Positions 1 to 9,545 of a stretch of 64,000 nt of DNA are shown in pieces (the first letter of the stretch is position 1; every line of letters begins with the position of its first letter). The position numbers and the translations under genes are program-made. The notes beneath the pieces were generated by a model. That model was not told the origin of the DNA. It saw only the letters and a list, made by a program, of their open reading frames with translations, and did not search any database. The stretch is from Burkholderia sp. Bp8963 (GTDB lineage: Bacteria > Pseudomonadota > Gammaproteobacteria > Burkholderiales > Burkholderiaceae). The DNA lies in contig NZ_QTQP01000007.1 of the NCBI RefSeq assembly GCF_003854275.1, forward strand, positions 124,001 through 188,000. The letters are read 5' to 3'.

Positions 1-212
1 TCGGCAACCTGCTCGTGAATCCGGGCATCGCGCTGCTGTTCGTCGACTTCCCGCTCAAAACGACGTGGCTCGTGCAGGGCCGCGCGACTGTCGACGAGGA
101 CGCGCGCCGCTGGGCGCACGTCTGGCCGGCCGCGCAGCGCTATGTCGTCGTGTCGGTCGACGGCGCGCATCGACGGGCGGACGATACGCTGCCGCTCCTC
201 GTTCCCGCTTAG
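1..212 (+). CDS. Pyridoxamine 5'-phosphate oxidase-family flavoprotein, C-terminal part
   Basis: This is the tail of a gene whose start lies outside the window. The open frame runs from base 3 and reads GNLLVNPGIALLFVDF, the split-barrel strand typical of PPOX-type flavin-binding proteins (general family knowledge: FMN- or heme-linked oxidoreductases of the pyridoxamine phosphate oxidase superfamily). About 69 codons remain and the frame ends in TAG. The stop overlaps the stop of the convergent MFS gene by a few bases. The exact substrate cannot be told from this fragment. An in-frame GTG at 15 is unlikely to be the true start because homology-like sequence continues upstream of it. Confidence 0.6.
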   Translation, partial: GNLLVNPGIALLFVDFPLKTTWLVQGRATVDEDARRWAHVWPAAQRYVVVSVDGAHRRADDTLPLLVPA

Positions 213-1738
213 GCTGCGTTCGCCCGGATCTCGCGGCGGCCCCCAAGGAACACGAACACGACTGCCGCGCACAGCAGCGTGATGACGGCCAGCGCGATCA
301 GCAGATGGTCGAACGCATGCGTGTAGCTCGCGAGCAGCACCTCGCGCCCGGCGTCCGGCAACGCGGCCTGCGCGCCCGCCAGATCGCCCGTCGCGAGCCG
401 CGCGGCCGCCCGGGCCAGCGCGTCGGGCGCGGCGCCCGCCACGGACGCCGCCTGCAGCCCCGCTCGCGCGAGCGCCGCGAGCACTGCGCCGGCGATCGCG
501 AGCGCGACCCCCTCACCGGCCACGCGCGTCGTGCTGAAGATCCCGGTCGCCATCCCCGCGCGCTCCTTCGGCACGACGCTGACCGAGAGCCCGTCCATCA
601 GCCCCCACGGCATCCCGGCCCCGACGCCGATCGCGAGCATCGGCGCGATCGCCGCCGGCCCCGCGCCGCCCCGCAGCGCGACGCCCAGCCACACGAGCCC
701 CGCCGCCGCGACGACGAGCCCCAGCCCGGCAATCACGCCGGCCGACAGCCAGCGCGTGAGCGTCGCGGCGACCAGCGGCACGACCAGCATCGGCGCGGAG
801 ATCGCGAGCATCAGCCCGCCCGCGCCGACCTCGCTGAAGCCATCGATGCCGATGAAGCGCAGCGGCAGCACGACGAGCAGCACGATGTAGCAACAGCAGG
901 TCGACACCGGCAGCACCTGCACGCCGACGAAGCGCGGAATGCGGAACAGCGACAGGTCGAGCATCGGCCGTGCGACGCGCGTCTCGATCGCGACGAACGC
1001 GCTCGCGCCCAGCGCCGCGCCGGCGAGCAGCCCGACCACGAGCGGGCTCGTCCAGCCGCGCGCCGGCGCCTCGATCACGCCGAACGTGAACAGCGTCAGC
1101 GCGGCCGTGAACGCGGCGGTGCCCCGCCAGTCGAGCCCCGTCGCATGCGGGTCGCGCGACTCCTGCATGCGCGGCAGCCCGAACCCGAGCGACAGCGCAC
1201 CGGCCACCGCGCCCGTCACGAAGATCGCGCGCCAGCCGTAGCGCTCGATCAGGCAGCCGGCGAGCACGGGCCCGAACGCGAGGCCGATGCCGAATGTCGT
1301 GCCGAGCAGGCTGAACGCGCGCGTGCGCGCCGCGCCGTCGAACTCCTGCGCGAGCGCCGCGGTGCCGCCCGCGAGCGCGGCCGCCGCGGCCAGGCCTTGT
1401 GCGGCGCGCAGCAGGTCGACTGCGAGCATCGACGGTGCGAACGCAAGCGCGACCGACAGCAGCGTGAAGCCGCCGACGCCGATCGCGAACACGCGCTTGC
1501 GGCCGAACTGGTCGGCCAGCGCGCCCGCCGCCATCAGAAAGCTGCCGAACGCGAGCATGAACGCGTTGGTGATCCAGTTCAGCGCAACCGGCCCGCCGTG
1601 CAGGTCGCGACCGATCGCGGGCGTCGCGACCGCGCCGCCGGAAAACGCGAGCGGCAGCGCGACGGCGGCCATGCACACGGCGGCCAGCACGAACGTGCGG
1701 CGGCGCGTCGACGCTGCGGAAAACGTGTGATCCATCAT
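209..1738 (-). CDS. MFS drug/solute exporter, DHA2-like (14-TM type)
   Basis: A 509-residue, very hydrophobic inner-membrane protein. Residues 45-110 hold the MFS signature region (NWITNAFMLAFGSFLMAAG, then ADQFGRKRVF, the loop 2-3 motif A), and a motif-C-like GIGLAFGPVLAG lies near residue 150. The length and 13-14 hydrophobic stretches fit the DHA2 (EmrB/QacA) family of proton-driven exporters; the substrate is unknown. Two start codons lie side by side (ATGATG); GAGGAG sits 4 nt before the first and 7 nt before the second, so the product may begin at 1735. It is transcribed away from a LysR gene 145 bp off, which suggests control by that regulator. Confidence 0.85.
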   Translation of the reverse strand: MMDHTFSAASTRRRTFVLAAVCMAAVALPLAFSGGAVATPAIGRDLHGGPVALNWITNAFMLAFGSFLMAAGALADQFGRKRVFAIGVGGFTLLSVALAFAPSMLAVDLLRAAQGLAAAAALAGGTAALAQEFDGAARTRAFSLLGTTFGIGLAFGPVLAGCLIERYGWRAIFVTGAVAGALSLGFGLPRMQESRDPHATGLDWRGTAAFTAALTLFTFGVIEAPARGWTSPLVVGLLAGAALGASAFVAIETRVARPMLDLSLFRIPRFVGVQVLPVSTCCCYIVLLVVLPLRFIGIDGFSEVGAGGLMLAISAPMLVVPLVAATLTRWLSAGVIAGLGLVVAAAGLVWLGVALRGGAGPAAIAPMLAIGVGAGMPWGLMDGLSVSVVPKERAGMATGIFSTTRVAGEGVALAIAGAVLAALARAGLQAASVAGAAPDALARAAARLATGDLAGAQAALPDAGREVLLASYTHAFDHLLIALAVITLLCAAVVFVFLGGRREIRANAA

Positions 1739-1882
1739 CGCTCCTCGAAAGCCCGGCGCGAGCGCGCCGTCAGAGCGACAGAAGATAAATCCGATTCAAT
1801 CCGGGAAAAACCACGTCGAACTCCGGATATAGCGGACTAGAATTCCTGAATCTCAATGGCGCGCGCCACGACCGGAGCATCG

Positions 1883-2767
1883 ATGCACAACCTGAACGGG
1901 ATCGTCGCGTTCGTCCGCGCTGCGGATACGCTGAGCTTCGTCGCGGCGGGCCGCACGCTCGGCATTTCGGCGTCGGCGGTCGGCAAGACGATCGCGCGGC
2001 TCGAACAGTCGCTCGGCGTGCGCCTGTTCCACCGCACGACGCGCCGCGTGACGCTCACCGACGAAGGGCGGCACTTCTACGAGCGCTGCCAGCGCATCCT
2101 CGAGGATTTCCGCGACGCGCAGGCGCTGGTGACCGAGTCCGCGCAGCGGCCGCGCGGCAAGCTGCGCGTCAGCCTGCCCGTGATCGGCTACCGGTTCCTG
2201 CTGCCGGTGCTGCCCGAGTTCCGGCAGCGCTATCCGGACGTCGAGCTGGATCTCGATTTCAACGACAGGATGGTGGACGTCGTCGAAGGCGGCTTCGACG
2301 CGGTGATCCGCAGCGGCCCGCTGCCGGATTCGAGCCTGATGTCGCGACGGCTCGGCCCGTTCGGGTTCGTGCTGTGCGCAACGCCCGCGTATCTCGCGCG
2401 GGCCGGCACGCCGCGCGTGCCGCGCGACCTGGACGCGCACGACTGCGTGCGCTACTGCTTCCCGACGACGGGCAAGCTGCAGGACTGGGCGCTCGCGGCC
2501 GACGACGGCACGCCGCTGAAACTGCGCACCGCGATGACCTGCAACAACATGGAGGCACTGCGCGGCGCGGTGCTCGCGGGCCTCGGCATCGGCTACATGC
2601 CCGACTTCCTCGCGCGCGACGCGCTCGAGCACGGCGCGCTCGTCACGGTGCTCGACGACTACCGGATCGCGCCCGGGCAGTTCTCGATCGTCTGGCCGTC
2701 GAGCCGGCAACTGTCGCCGAAGCTCAGGGTGTTCGTCGATTTTCTGTGCGAGCGGCTGTTCAAGTAG
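1883..2767 (+). CDS. LysR-family transcriptional regulator
   Basis: A 294-residue LysR-type regulator. Residues 1-60 form the winged helix-turn-helix (FVRAADTLSFVAAGRTLGISASAVGKTIARLEQSLGV has the usual spacing), and residues 90-290 form the periplasmic-binding-protein-like effector domain. The chosen ATG has GGAG six bases upstream; an in-frame ATG at 1856 would add nine residues that do not resemble the family. It is divergent from the MFS exporter, and the shared 144-bp intergenic region is the natural binding site. It resembles the LysR subgroup often found beside MFS pumps. The effector is unknown. Confidence 0.88.
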   Translation: MHNLNGIVAFVRAADTLSFVAAGRTLGISASAVGKTIARLEQSLGVRLFHRTTRRVTLTDEGRHFYERCQRILEDFRDAQALVTESAQRPRGKLRVSLPVIGYRFLLPVLPEFRQRYPDVELDLDFNDRMVDVVEGGFDAVIRSGPLPDSSLMSRRLGPFGFVLCATPAYLARAGTPRVPRDLDAHDCVRYCFPTTGKLQDWALAADDGTPLKLRTAMTCNNMEALRGAVLAGLGIGYMPDFLARDALEHGALVTVLDDYRIAPGQFSIVWPSSRQLSPKLRVFVDFLCERLFK

Positions 2768-2815
2768 CGAGGCGGCGCCGCCAGGCCGACGGACATCGTG
2801 CGCGGCGCTTCGCCG

Positions 2816-3613
2816 TCACGTCGCGCCGATGTGCTCCATGTCCTTTTCCACGTCCGGCAGCAGTGCGTCGCTGTCGTCCTTCAGCCCGACGCCCGTCAGC
2901 CCGAGCCGGCGCGCATGCGTGATCAGGTAGTGCAGCTTGTGCGCGGCCGCGTCGTACGGCAGCCCTTCCGGCCGCACGTTCGAGATGCAGTTGCGCAGCG
3001 CGTCGTGGCAGCCGACCTTCGGCGCCCACGTGAGATAAACGCCAAGACTGTCCGGCGAACTCAGCCCCGGCCGCTCGCCGATCAGCATCGCGACGAGCGA
3101 TGCACGCAGCAGCTCGCCGATCTCGTCGCCGAGCGCGACGCGCGCCTGCCGCGCGACGACCACCGGCCCGATCCGCCAGCCATCCGCGTCGAGCCGCGGC
3201 CGCACCGCCTGCAACAGCGGCAGCGCCTGCTTCGCGGCGGCGAACGCGGACAGCCCGTCGCCGACCACGAACACGATGTCGGGCGCATCGTCGAGCGCCG
3301 CGCCGTAGCCTGCGAGCAGCCCGCGGCTGTCGTCTGACAGCTTGCGGCCGAGATCCGGCCGGCGCAGATAGTGCTGGCGGTCCGGCGCCGCGCTCTGCAC
3401 GCCGAGCGTCGGCAGTCCCGCCGCCTCGATCTCGCGCCGCAACGCATCGGCGTCGAGCGGCTGATGCACGGCGTCGCGCGCCTGCGCGTGTGACAGGTTG
3501 AACGCGAGCAGCGGCGCGGTCGGCAGGCCGTTGCCCGCGCGGCCGAGCGCGATCCGCGCGTTCGTGAACGCCTTCAGTTGACCCCACGGATTCTTTTCGA
3601 CGGCATCGCTCAT
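2816..3613 (-). CDS. eutC: Ethanolamine ammonia-lyase small subunit
   Basis: EutC (265 residues) pairs with EutB to form the adenosylcobalamin-dependent lyase that turns ethanolamine into acetaldehyde and ammonia in the cytoplasm. Family features seen: NPWGQLKAFTNARIALGRAG at the N terminus, a DIVFVVGDGLSAFAA stretch, SLVAMLIGERPGLSSPDSLG, and CISNVRPEGLPYDAA near the C terminus. The start overlaps the eutB stop by 4 bases (ATGA), so the two are translationally coupled. The reading frame is open far upstream inside eutB, but that part is a shadow frame. Confidence 0.95.
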   Translation of the reverse strand: MSDAVEKNPWGQLKAFTNARIALGRAGNGLPTAPLLAFNLSHAQARDAVHQPLDADALRREIEAAGLPTLGVQSAAPDRQHYLRRPDLGRKLSDDSRGLLAGYGAALDDAPDIVFVVGDGLSAFAAAKQALPLLQAVRPRLDADGWRIGPVVVARQARVALGDEIGELLRASLVAMLIGERPGLSSPDSLGVYLTWAPKVGCHDALRNCISNVRPEGLPYDAAAHKLHYLITHARRLGLTGVGLKDDSDALLPDVEKDMEHIGAT

Positions 3614-5007
3614 GTTGACAGCCCCATCCAGTCGTTCGCGCCGGCCAGCAGCGGCACGCGGGCCGACGCGGCGCGCAGCGCGCCGTGCGCGTCGGCGATC
3701 TCCATCGTCTCCAGCCATTCCTCGAACTCGGGCGCACGGCGCAGGCCGAGCACCTCGCGCACGTACAGCTGGTCGTGGAACGACGTGCTCTGGTAGTTCA
3801 GCATCACGTCGTCCGCGCCCGGAATCCCCATGATGAAGTTGATGCCCGCCGCACCGAGCAGCGTCAGCAGCGTGTCCATGTCGTCCTGGTCCGCTTCCGC
3901 GTGGTTCGTGTAGCAGATGTCGCAGCCCATCGGCACGCCGAGCAGCTTCCCGCAGAAGTGATCCTCGAGCCCCGCGCGGATGATCTGCTTGCCGTCGTAC
4001 AGGTATTCGGGCCCGATGAACCCGACCACCGTGTTCACGAGGAACGGCTCGAACTTGCGCGCGACCGCGTACGCGCGCACCTCGCAGGTCTGCTGGTCGA
4101 CGCCGTGGTGCGCGTTCGCCGACAGCGCGCTGCCCTGGCCCGTCTCGAAATACATCAGGTTGTTGCCGACGGTGCCGCGCTTCAGCGACAGCGCGGCCTC
4201 GCGGGCCTCGCCGAGCAGCGCGAGCGAGATCCCGAAGCTCGCGTTCGCCTTCTCGGTGCCCGCGATCGACTGGAACACGAGGTCCACCGGCGCGCCCTTC
4301 TCGACTGCCGCGATCGTGTTGGTCACGTGCGTGAGCACGCACGACTGCGTCGGCACGCGGTAGCGCTCGCGGAAGCCGTCGATCATCGCGAGCAGCTTCA
4401 CGATCGCGGCGAGGCTGTCGGTCGCCGGGTTGATGCCGATCATCGCGTCGCCGCAGCCATACATCAGCCCGTCGAGCATCGACGCGGCGATCCCCTTCAC
4501 GTCGTCGGTCGGGTGGTTCGGCTGCAGCCGCACCGACATCCGGCCCGGCAGGCCGACCGTGTTGCGAAAGCGCGTGACGACGCGGCGCTTTCTCGCGGCC
4601 GCGATCAGATCCTGGTTGCGCATCAGCTTCGACACGGCCGCGACCATCTCCGGCGTGAGGCCCGGCGCGATCCGCTCGAGCGCGGCGCCGTCGGCCGCGG
4701 GCGACAGCAGCCAGTTGCGGAAGTCGCCGACCGTCAGGTGCGAGATCTCCGCGAAGGCCTGCGCGTCGTGATCGTCGACGATCAGCCGCGTGACCTCGTC
4801 GTCTTCATACGGAATCAGCGCTTCGCTCAGGAACGCCTTGAGCGGCACGCCCGCGAGCGCGATCTTCGCGGCGACGCGCTCCTCCTCGCTCGCCGCCGCG
4901 ACGCCGGCGAGCTGGTCGCCGGAGCGCAGCGGGCTCGCCTTCGCGAGCAGCGTCTTCAGGTCCGCGAAGCGGTAGGTGCGCGGACCGATCGTCTCCGTGT
5001 AGGACAT
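3610..5007 (-). CDS. eutB: Ethanolamine ammonia-lyase large (catalytic) subunit
   Basis: EutB (465 residues) is the TIM-barrel catalytic subunit that binds ethanolamine and adenosylcobalamin. Recognisable stretches are LQPNHPTDDVKGIAASMLDG, the FETGQGSALSANAHHGVDQQ active-site region, and GFIGPEYLYDGKQIIRAGLE. Length matches the family. It is the middle gene of eat-eutB-eutC; eat ends 93 bp upstream. No carboxysome-like shell genes, eutA reactivase or cobalamin riboswitch are present nearby, so this is the simple, non-microcompartment form of ethanolamine use common in Burkholderia and Pseudomonas. Confidence 0.96.
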   Translation of the reverse strand: MSYTETIGPRTYRFADLKTLLAKASPLRSGDQLAGVAAASEEERVAAKIALAGVPLKAFLSEALIPYEDDEVTRLIVDDHDAQAFAEISHLTVGDFRNWLLSPAADGAALERIAPGLTPEMVAAVSKLMRNQDLIAAARKRRVVTRFRNTVGLPGRMSVRLQPNHPTDDVKGIAASMLDGLMYGCGDAMIGINPATDSLAAIVKLLAMIDGFRERYRVPTQSCVLTHVTNTIAAVEKGAPVDLVFQSIAGTEKANASFGISLALLGEAREAALSLKRGTVGNNLMYFETGQGSALSANAHHGVDQQTCEVRAYAVARKFEPFLVNTVVGFIGPEYLYDGKQIIRAGLEDHFCGKLLGVPMGCDICYTNHAEADQDDMDTLLTLLGAAGINFIMGIPGADDVMLNYQSTSFHDQLYVREVLGLRRAPEFEEWLETMEIADAHGALRAASARVPLLAGANDWMGLST

Positions 5008-5099
5008 TCTGCGAGTCTCCTTGCCAAACCGACGGCGCGCCCCACTGCAGCGGGCGCGCCGGATGCCGCATGAACAGTACGTTCACCGGCCCTTCACGT

Positions 5100-6512
5100 T
5101 CATTCTTCCAGCAGCGCGTCGCCCGGCGCATCCGCACGCTGCGCGCGGGTCGCGAGGAAGTACGCGTAGCCGAGCGCGAGGAACGCGACGAACACCATCG
5201 CGACCAGCCCGTTGAAGTACACCATCGTACCGAGGCAGACGAGCGCGGCGGCGATCGCGAACGCCGGGAAGAACGGATACAGCGGCGCGCGGAACGGCCG
5301 GGCCATGTTCGGCTGCGAGCGGCGCAGCTTGAACAGCGCGGCCATGCTGACGATATACATCACGATCGCGCCGAACACCGACATCGTGACGATGTTCGCG
5401 GTGAGCGTCTGGCCGCCGAACTGGATCAGCTCGTCGCTGTAGATCGCCGCGATGCCGACCACGCCGCCCGCGAGGATCGCGCGGTAAGGCGTCTTGAAAC
5501 GCGGATGCACCTTCGCGAGCCATTCGGGCAGGTAGCCTTCGCGGGCCAGCGCGAAGATCTGGCGCGAATAGCCGAGGATGATCCCGTGGAACGACGCGAC
5601 GAGGCCGAACAGGCCGAGCCACACGAGCATGTGCATCCAGCCGCTGTTCGCGCCGACGATGTACTTCATCGCCTGCGGCAGCGGGTCGTTGATGTTCGCG
5701 AGCTTGGTCCAGTCGCCCGCGCCGCCGGCGAACACCATCACGCCGATCGCGAGCGCGACGAGCGTCAGGATGCCGGCGACATACGCGATCGGAATCGAGC
5801 GCTTCGGGTTCTTCGCCTCTTCGGCGGCCATCGCGACGCCTTCGATCGCGAGGAAGAACCAGATCGCGAACGGGATCGCCGCGAACATCCCGTGGAATGC
5901 GCCGACGCTGAAGTGATCGGCGCCGGACCAGCCGCCCTTCATGAAGTTGCTCCACGCGAAGCCCGGCGACACGACGCCCATGAACACCAGCAACTCGAAG
6001 ATCGCGAGGACCGTGACGACGAGCTCGAAGGTCGCGGCAATCTGCACGCCGACGATGTTCAGCGCCATGAACACGAGATACGCACCCATCGCCGCGTGCT
6101 TCGGCTCGAGCCCCGGAAACTGCACGTGCAGATACGCACCGATCGCGAGCGCGATCGCGGGCGGCGCGAACACGAACTCGACGAGCGTCGCCGCGCCTGC
6201 GAGAAAGCCGCCCGTCGGGCCGAACGCGCGGCGCGCATATGCGAACGGGCCGCCCGCATGCGGAATCGACGTGGTCAGCTCGGTAAAGCTGAAGATGAAG
6301 GTCGTGTACATCGCCGCGACGAACAGCGCGGTGACGACGAAGCCCAGCGTTCCCGCACTCGCCCAGCCATAGCTCCAGCCGAAGTACTCGCCGGAAATCA
6401 CGAGGCCGACTGCGATGCCCCACAGCTGCCAGGTCCCGAGCGTCTGCTGCAGCGCGGGCTGGCCGGACGACTTGCCGCCGGCGGCGGGCCGGCCATTCGA
6501 CTCTGCTTTCAT
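5100..6512 (-). CDS. eat: Ethanolamine permease (APC superfamily)
   Basis: A 470-residue amino acid/polyamine/organocation-type transporter with about 12 hydrophobic segments. GIAVGLVISGEYFGWSYGW at residues 33-51 and PHAGGPFAYARRAFGPTGGF at about 90 are typical of the ethanolamine-permease branch. It lies directly upstream of eutBC on the same strand and probably leads the operon, supplying ethanolamine to the lyase. The 197 bp before its start contain AT-richer sequence that could hold the promoter. Substrate assignment rests on the family and the neighbours. Confidence 0.9.
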   Translation of the reverse strand: MKAESNGRPAAGGKSSGQPALQQTLGTWQLWGIAVGLVISGEYFGWSYGWASAGTLGFVVTALFVAAMYTTFIFSFTELTTSIPHAGGPFAYARRAFGPTGGFLAGAATLVEFVFAPPAIALAIGAYLHVQFPGLEPKHAAMGAYLVFMALNIVGVQIAATFELVVTVLAIFELLVFMGVVSPGFAWSNFMKGGWSGADHFSVGAFHGMFAAIPFAIWFFLAIEGVAMAAEEAKNPKRSIPIAYVAGILTLVALAIGVMVFAGGAGDWTKLANINDPLPQAMKYIVGANSGWMHMLVWLGLFGLVASFHGIILGYSRQIFALAREGYLPEWLAKVHPRFKTPYRAILAGGVVGIAAIYSDELIQFGGQTLTANIVTMSVFGAIVMYIVSMAALFKLRRSQPNMARPFRAPLYPFFPAFAIAAALVCLGTMVYFNGLVAMVFVAFLALGYAYFLATRAQRADAPGDALLEE

Positions 6513-6709
6513 CGGTTTCTCCTCAAGGGCGCCAGACCGCGTGTCCGTCCGGCGGCATGCCGCGGGGGGCTTGTCCGCCGGGTCGGTCTGTACGACTGAG
6601 AATCGATGCTAGTGAGTCATTAAACGACGTGTTATCGAAATTCGGCAAAGGTCCGCGCTGACGTTTCGCTTACGGAAACGGCCGCGCGGCTCGCCATTGG
6701 CTGTGCGGC

Positions 6710-8170
6710 TTACTCGCCGCCGCGCTGGTTGAACCAGCGGTCGAGCACTTTGCCGGCCGCCTCGCGGCCGCCGAGCCCGAACGACAGCGCGACCGCCACC
6801 GCGATCGCGCCGAGCACGAGGCCGAACGCGAGCTGCACGATCTCGTTCGCGATGCCCATCGCGCGCAGCCCCATCGCGAACACGAGGCCGAGGATCGCGA
6901 ACTGCGCGATGCGCGCGAACAGCACGCTGTGCTGCGTGTCCGCCTGCTGGATCACGCGGCGCGCGAGGCCCGCGAGCCAGAAGCCGATCACGAGGATCAC
7001 GCCGCCCATCAGCACGTGGCCGCCGAACTCGATGAACAGCGTGACCACGTCGCGCACCTGCGAGAAGCCGAGCCGGTTCGCGGCCTCGACCGCGGCGAAC
7101 AGCATCGCGAAGAACACGATCAGCCGCGCGGCCAGCACCGACGGCTGCAGCATGCCCGAGAACACGGGCTCGACACCGAGCACCTTCGGCAGCCCGTCGA
7201 CGCCCGCCGCGACCAGCAGCTTCTGCGCGAGCCCGGCGACGAAGCGCGCGAAGTAGAACGTGACGAGCACGATCACGAGCGCCGCGACGATATCCGGCAC
7301 CGCGGACAGGAACTGGTTCAGCATGTTGGTCGCGGGGCCGGAGATCGCGTCGATCTTCAGCGCGTCGAGCGCGGAGATCAGCGTCGGCACGAACACGAAC
7401 ACGTAGACGACCATGCCGACGAAGCTCGACACGCGCACGGGCGTCGGGCTGTCGAGGCGCTCGGTGAGCTTGTCCGCGCCGGCCGCGATCAGCAGGTTCG
7501 TAACGAGCCCGCGCAGCACCCGCGCGACGATCCAGCCGACCACGCCGATCACCGCCGCCGCGAACAGGTTCGGCACGATCGCGAGCAGCTTGTCGACCAT
7601 CGCCTGCACCGGCGACAGCAGCCCCGACAGCGAGAATGCGGACAGGATCGCCGGCAGGAACATCAGGATCACGAGCCAGAACAGCACATCGCCGAGATAG
7701 CCGCTCATCGGCTGCATGCCCGCACTTTCGGTCAGCTTGTCGTCGACCTTGCAGGCTTTCAGCGAGCGGTTCGCGAGGCTGCGCAACAGCGACGCGATCA
7801 GCCACGCGATCAGCGTGAGCGCCGCGCCGCCGATCAGGTTCGGCAGGTAGTTGACGATATGGGTGACGAGCAGCGAAAACGGATTCGACACCGCATACAG
7901 GTTGAGCACGTTGAAGATGCCCACCGCGGTGACGAGCAGCACGAGCCAGAACAGGCCGCCGGCGATGATCCGCTCGACGTAGGCGCCTTGCCCCGTGCTT
8001 TCGGTGATCCGCTGATCGACCTTCAGCGCACCGAGCAGGCGCAGCGTGCCGGCCCGCGCCACGACGGCGATCAGCCAGCCGATCACCAGGATGCCGATCG
8101 CGCCGGCGATCTTCGGCAGGTACCCGCCTAGCGTAGTCTGCAGCGTTGTGATGAAGCTGGATGCATCCAT
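6710..8170 (-). CDS. CmpX-like mechanosensitive ion channel protein
   Basis: A 486-residue membrane protein built of repeated units. Each has a hydrophobic pair followed by a stretch such as LKVDQRITESTGQGAYV, CKVDDKLTESAGMQPMSGYL or AGADKLTERLDSP, the repeat pattern of CmpX-type 'mechanosensitive ion channel family' proteins. The C terminus (AVAVALSFGLGGREAAGKVL) matches the conserved MscS-like helix region. The start at 8170 has a strong GGAGGGAAGAAGAA leader; the frame stays open upstream without support. The likely role is an inner-membrane stress or cell-envelope channel. It is divergent from the AraC-type gene. Confidence 0.85.
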   Translation of the reverse strand: MDASSFITTLQTTLGGYLPKIAGAIGILVIGWLIAVVARAGTLRLLGALKVDQRITESTGQGAYVERIIAGGLFWLVLLVTAVGIFNVLNLYAVSNPFSLLVTHIVNYLPNLIGGAALTLIAWLIASLLRSLANRSLKACKVDDKLTESAGMQPMSGYLGDVLFWLVILMFLPAILSAFSLSGLLSPVQAMVDKLLAIVPNLFAAAVIGVVGWIVARVLRGLVTNLLIAAGADKLTERLDSPTPVRVSSFVGMVVYVFVFVPTLISALDALKIDAISGPATNMLNQFLSAVPDIVAALVIVLVTFYFARFVAGLAQKLLVAAGVDGLPKVLGVEPVFSGMLQPSVLAARLIVFFAMLFAAVEAANRLGFSQVRDVVTLFIEFGGHVLMGGVILVIGFWLAGLARRVIQQADTQHSVLFARIAQFAILGLVFAMGLRAMGIANEIVQLAFGLVLGAIAVAVALSFGLGGREAAGKVLDRWFNQRGGE

Positions 8171-8457
8171 TTCTTCTTCCCTCCGAAAACGTGGCGTTGC
8201 GATTGAAGATCGACGAACTACCTGCGTACTTCGAAATGACGCGCTGTCCCGCTCGTGCAACTTAACCCGGAAAAATGACGGCTTCAGCCGATTTCACCGT
8301 CTTTAACTTTAGACAACGATCGACAAGGACGGGACCCCAATTCAAAAAAGAAATGGGGTTTGATCTGTCGTGCGTGACACCTGCATGACGAAAACTCAGC
8401 AAGATTTATCAAAGCGCACCGTGCTACCTTGACGTCGGTCCTGTTCCGAGTGTGCCG

Positions 8458-9324
8458 ATGAAAACAGAATCGCCTTGCTGGGTCCGCTATTCGACGCGTC
8501 TTGCGCGCGTGCACGACTACATCCGCACGCACCTCGACGAGGCGCTCGATCTGAACCGCCTCGCCGAGATCGCGTGCCTGTCGCCGTACCACTGGCATCG
8601 CGTCTATCGCGCGCTGTACGGCGAGTCGATCCTGGCGACGGTGCGGCGGATGCGGATCACGCGCGCCTCCGAGGATCTCGCCTGCACCGCGCTGCCGATC
8701 GAGCAGGTCGCGCGGCGAGCGGGCTACGGCTCGACGCACGCGTTCGCGCGCGCATTTCGCGATGCGTACGGCGTGCCGCCCGCGCAATACCGGCGCGCCG
8801 GCGTCCATCGCCCCATCTATCCGTTACTGAGAGGAGAAGAAGACATGTTCAAGCATGAAGTGTCGATCCGCCGCCTGCCGACGCTGCAAGGCTATGCGGT
8901 CGGCCATACGGGGTCGTATATGTTGGTCAGCAACGCGTTCGCGCGGATCGGCGGCTGGGTTGCGCAACACGGCCTGTTCGGGCCCGGCACGAAGATGATC
9001 GGGATTTTCTACGACGACCCGGACACCACGCCCGAAGCGCAACTGCGCGCGAAAGCGTGCTTCGTGCCGGCCGATGGCGCGCCGGACGTCGAGCCGAGTG
9101 CGCCCGTCGAGCGCGTGACCGTGCCGGGCGGCGACTATGCGGTGCTGCTGCACACCGGGCCCTATGCGGACCTGAAGACGGCTTACCAGTGGTTGTACGG
9201 CGAGTGGCTGCGCCACTCGGGCCGCGAAGCGGCCGATGCGCCGCCGTTCGAGCTGTACCTGAACACGCCGATGGATGCGGCGCCGGCCGACCTGCGCACG
9301 GAAATCCACCTGCCGCTGCGCTGA
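8458..9324 (+). CDS. AraC-family regulator with GyrI-like effector domain
   Basis: A 288-residue protein (290 if the upstream in-frame GTG at 8452 is used). Residues 15-115 hold the AraC/XylS double helix-turn-helix (LDLNRLAEIACLSPYHWHRVYRALYG and IEQVARRAGYGSTHAFARAFRDAYG). Residues 135-288 are a GyrI-like small-molecule-binding domain (ISIRRLPTLQGYAVGHTGSY-type start, VPGGDYAVLLHTGPYADL core, FELYLNTP end). This is the Rob/SbmC-type architecture used by regulators of multidrug or antibiotic response. No obvious target transporter adjoins it; the divergent channel gene is the nearest candidate. Confidence 0.88.
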   Translation: MKTESPCWVRYSTRLARVHDYIRTHLDEALDLNRLAEIACLSPYHWHRVYRALYGESILATVRRMRITRASEDLACTALPIEQVARRAGYGSTHAFARAFRDAYGVPPAQYRRAGVHRPIYPLLRGEEDMFKHEVSIRRLPTLQGYAVGHTGSYMLVSNAFARIGGWVAQHGLFGPGTKMIGIFYDDPDTTPEAQLRAKACFVPADGAPDVEPSAPVERVTVPGGDYAVLLHTGPYADLKTAYQWLYGEWLRHSGREAADAPPFELYLNTPMDAAPADLRTEIHLPLR

Positions 9325-9545
9325 TGCGTTCCGGGCCCGGTCACGTGCCGATGGCGAGCTTGCGCCGGCCGCCTGAACGGAGAATTCGAGTCAACGACGC
9401 CGCGCGCATTGCCGGCCAATCGCGACGTCGCGCGACGTCGCGCGCCGCTCGTCGCCCACGGAGACTTCGTCCGCCGGACCCGCCACCATGGCCACGCTGC
9501 CCGTGGCCGCCCGTGATCCATTTCAGGAAACCCATCGTCCGCTCC

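Noticed and set aside
65..1840. A 591-codon plus-strand frame over the MFS gene
   Set aside because: Shadow of the transporter gene; Arg-rich low-complexity translation.
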